A stretch of DNA of 64,000 bases from Thunnus maccoyii (Eukaryota; Chordata; Actinopteri; Scombriformes; Scombridae). The stretch is taken from NCBI RefSeq assembly GCF_910596095.1, contig NC_056546.1, positions 9,382,925 through 9,446,924 of the forward strand, given 5' to 3'. The stretch's first letter is position 1. Each line of letters begins with the position of its first letter. The notes under the pieces are model-generated. The model saw only the letters and a list, made by a program, of their open reading frames with translations. It was not told where the DNA came from and did no database searches. The translations under genes were made by a program, and so were the position numbers. Positions 60,903 through 64,000 of the stretch are shown piece by piece.

Positions 60903-60935
60903 CAAACACACACACACACACATACACACACACAC
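60903..60935. repeat. (CA)n microsatellite, interrupted
   Basis: About 15 CA units with one TA interruption. Confidence 0.85.
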
Positions 60936-61731
60936 GGGAACACAGTGCTATTCAGTATGTGGGAGGGAGCTGTCATGTCCATTGTTGGATAATCAGTTGA
61001 AAGTAAAGCTAACTTACGATCTTAAGATTCTTCGGTGAAGTTGTTAAACACAACAGACTCATGATGCTGTTTTAAATATAATATTTTCTTTCCTTCTGGT
61101 GGACGCTGTGTTGTAGATGTGGCCATTTGTTCCACATTTCCCACTTTGAAAATAAATGCAGCCCTTTTTCTACACTCATTCAGTGAGACAGAGTGAAATC
61201 AATGACTCAATTGGGACACATTCACTATTCCTTGCACCATAAACTGCAGGCCATTAAGCACTGAAGTAGCACTGATGTACTATTAAATGCTTACTTGGGA
61301 CAACATGACGATTTGGTAGTTGACCTAGAATGGTAATAGAGCCATGCTAAATGTACTATACATGACAGATTGTTCCCAAGAAAACTGTTGTGGTTTTAAA
61401 CTTGAAAAAAATGATTAACTGAATGACGTCTAATAAACAGTCTCAGCGCTGTGCATTTCAGTTCAGACGCAAATGGAAAAGTTTGACCTCTGGATGTTGT
61501 GCAAAGGAATGACAGTGGTCACTCCCTCGAACACACACACACCTCAAAACCATAAAAGTATAGTGATGTCACTGGTCAGCGTAAGGGAGGAGAGGCTCTC
61601 CAAAGATACGTAGAGCAGCCATGAGCCAAGTTGAAAACATTCTTGCTGAATGAGTCACTCCCGTTTAGCCTCAATGGCTCCACAACACTGCTGTTACTGT
61701 ATCATCACTGCAAGGAGGTTTAGCTTTTAGA

Positions 61732-62427
61732 CAGTGGTGGAAGAAGTATTCATGTCCTTTACTTAAGTAAAAGTGCCAATACAGCAATGTAAAAATACTT
61801 GATTATAAGTAAAAGTCATAAAAAATCTGACTTAAATACATTAAGTACATTAGTACCATTAGTAGTATCAGCAACAAAATTTATTTAAAGTATTACAGTA
61901 AAAATACTCGCTTTGTCCCTTTGACTTATATTTTACTGTATATGACATTATCAATTAAACAATCTGAGAGGTTGTGAGATGATTAATGGGAGAGGAAAGA
62001 AGAAAAAACAAAGTTCTGATACACAAATCTGTTTTCAGTTTTTGGACTTTTTCTCTAATCTTTGATTTTTGGTGAAATATTGTATCATTTGAACATTTAT
62101 TGAAATGAAACCATGTGAGAAGTTTAGAGGGAAAAATCACTATTTGGTGGAGCTGTTAACAACTCATCTGAAATGTGACGTCGACTACACACTGCTTTTT
62201 ATAAGATGTCAAAAGCCAAAAAGACTGGAAACCACTGGTTTCATCTTTAACAATGTGTTGTATTTTAAAAGCTTGTTATATTATCCATTGTGTCAAATCT
62301 TCATGAAAAGCATCTGTCAGATAAATGTAGTATAGTAAAAAGTACAATATTTCCCTCTGAAATGTCGTAGAGTTTACCTCAAAATTACAGTGTTTGAGTA
62401 AATGTACTTAGTAACTTTCCGCCACTG
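61732..62427. mobile_element. hAT-like MITE, family A copy 2
   Basis: The left end is CAGTGGTGGAAGAAGTA and the right end is TAACTTTCCGCCACTG, inverted relatives of each other and of the element at 16.95-17.52 kb, which lies in the opposite orientation. Flanks gcttttaga (left) and gcttaga (right) look like a worn target-site duplication. It has 'ttacttaagtaaaagt' near the left end and no coding capacity. Confidence 0.65.
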
Positions 62428-64000
62428 TGCTTAGAGGCTTCTTATACATTGAAATACTACTTTAAATGCCATATTCTGTCTCGCTATGCAGCAACATGAC
62501 GATGTCCTCATAAGAGCCAGAGCTGATGAATCACAGTGACTATGCGTGACTGTTCTGGTTTTGCCAGAAACCTCCCAAAGTTTCTTGTGAAAGTGTCAGA
62601 AACACTTTAGGTGATTCAGAAACAGAGCAGAAGGTCTTTGACATCAGTAAAAACTGAAACATTTTATACTCCTAAAATAAAACTGTCTGTACTGTCTAAA
62701 TAACTGCCTGTAAAGGTTGAGGGCTGTAAACTAAATACCAGTGAACACCTGCCTCACATTTGAAGAAGACGGCACATAGTATGTCAATTCTACAGTATTT
62801 CTGTCATGAAAAGGTCCGGACAGATTTCCAAAAAGAACATCTGGAGACAAACACGTCTTGATTACGACAAAATCACAAGAAGGAAGAGAGGAACAACTAG
62901 CGGATACTGGTGTTCTCGTGGAGTTAATGAGGTTAAATAACGCAATACCATATGATGAGGCTGGAGATATCTAAACAGGAGGACAAGACTGCATTATTAC
63001 TAATGTGACCCAATTACCATGAAATTTGGCCAGTTTCAGTTACACAAGAGGAAAAATCTTATCAATAGTTTGACTCTCTTAGTTGTCTTTCTCTCTCTCT
63101 CAGCCTCAGGAGTTTTGAAATACTAAAGTCATGGGTAAAAGTCAACACCCCTGTCTCTAAATTTTGCTTTTTAATTATTTGGATTTTTCATGTCTTATTC
63201 ATTCAGTTAGTTGTTCAGTTATATTTTCTGCATGTTTTCACAGGAAATCAACACATGCTTATGAACTCAACACAACTAATTCAACTATCTCAGAACTAGT
63301 CATTTTCAGGAAACTTCTGAGAAATTATTACAAAATTAAAGAATCTTAAATAAAGCGTTACCATTTCACAACAACAAAACAACAACAACGTCTAAATGCT
63401 GTTTCAAAACCCCTCTCTACACAGACATGAGCTAAATTCAGGTATAAAAAAAGTGAATCCACACAAATTTGGGGGGAGTTCGGAGCCAAAAAGTAGTCAA
63501 ATTTAGTCTGAAAATACTGGAAATAGACTTCACATACTCTCAATGTAATAAAAAGTACTCCAATGTTGCCAAAATCCCCAAGAAAAAAGAGAGGACATTA
63601 CTTTACATCCCATGTATCACTTATTTTTCGCTAACTAACCTGCTTCCTCCTCCTCAGCATGTACCACACCAAACAAGAGGTTAAAAGATAAATATGAGAC
63701 ATTGACAGATGATAAACAGTCTAGAACAATACAAACCTGCCTTCTGTTACATTGTGTAATTGTTTAGTTTTTGCATTTTTATGATGTAATATTGAATAGT
63801 TTCCCTTTTTAGGCCTTTGCTCAGAACTCACAGGCACGTACAACTTGTGAAGGGTTTGCAAGTATAGAAACTGCTTCATCTTAAGGATTCACGAGCTTGA
63901 AAGGTTGGTTGCTGCCACTGTTACCACTGTTACCACCCACCTTTCAACCTGCCACTGCAAAGCCTGTCCAAGACTCATCTGACAGGCTCATCGCAGAGAA

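Larger units (their letters stand above)
55328..64000. other. Gene-poor sequence downstream of the sulfatase gene (8.7 kb)
   Basis: No coding exon recognised on either strand. It contains a possible polyadenylation signal at 56.4 kb, a TTAA-flanked MITE at 58.56-59.31 kb, an inverted copy of family B at about 59.6-60.07 kb, a (CA)n tract near 60.9 kb and a hAT-like MITE at 61.73-62.43 kb. Confidence 0.6.

Overview
This window is nuclear DNA from a teleost fish, most likely a spiny-rayed (acanthomorph/percomorph) species. The genes are split by GT-AG introns and encode vertebrate proteins. The non-coding DNA is AT-rich and full of microsatellites and short inverted-repeat transposons of the kind common in fish. 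No bacterial, phage or CRISPR features were seen. Four protein-coding genes can be rebuilt exon by exon, and in each the reading phase closes across every junction.

Layout. (1) About 0.9-16.5 kb, minus strand: hhat, Hedgehog acyltransferase, 11 coding exons, 501 aa. (2) 18.4-21.3 kb, minus strand: myoz1, a myozenin/calsarcin of the muscle Z-disc, 5 coding exons, 342 aa, with an unusual Gly-His repeat. (3) 21.3-30.3 kb: no gene recognised; this is the 5' side of myoz1 and the 3' side of synpo2l and holds two MEF2-type boxes. (4) 30.3-39.2 kb, minus strand: synpo2l, a PDZ-containing synaptopodin-2-like protein, 4 coding exons, 1205 aa. (5) 39.2-52.9 kb: a long interval of transposons and simple repeats, including a hAT-like element nested in an older repeat, a second hAT-like element and a non-LTR retrotransposon fragment. 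(6) 52.9-55.3 kb, plus strand: an arylsulfatase I/J-type gene, 3 coding exons, 574 aa, with the sulfatase active-site residues intact. (7) 55.3-64 kb: no gene recognised; three mobile-element copies plus simple repeats.

How the genes relate. myoz1 and synpo2l are neighbours in the same orientation, as on human 10q22, and both products belong to the striated-muscle Z-disc/actin machinery, so shared muscle regulation is plausible. In human, the other SYNPO-MYOZ regions (5q32-33 and 4q26) also carry ARSI and ARSJ, whereas to my knowledge 10q22 has no ARSI/ARSJ member. The sulfatase here may therefore be an old duplicate kept by fish and lost in mammals. hhat lies on a different human chromosome (1q32), so its position next to myoz1 reflects a rearrangement in one of the lineages.

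Limits. Exon boundaries come from splice consensus, frame closure and remembered family sequences, with no transcript or database support. Untranslated exons and transcription start sites are not resolved. Superfamily names for repeats rest on terminal repeats, target-site duplications and general familiarity with fish repeats.
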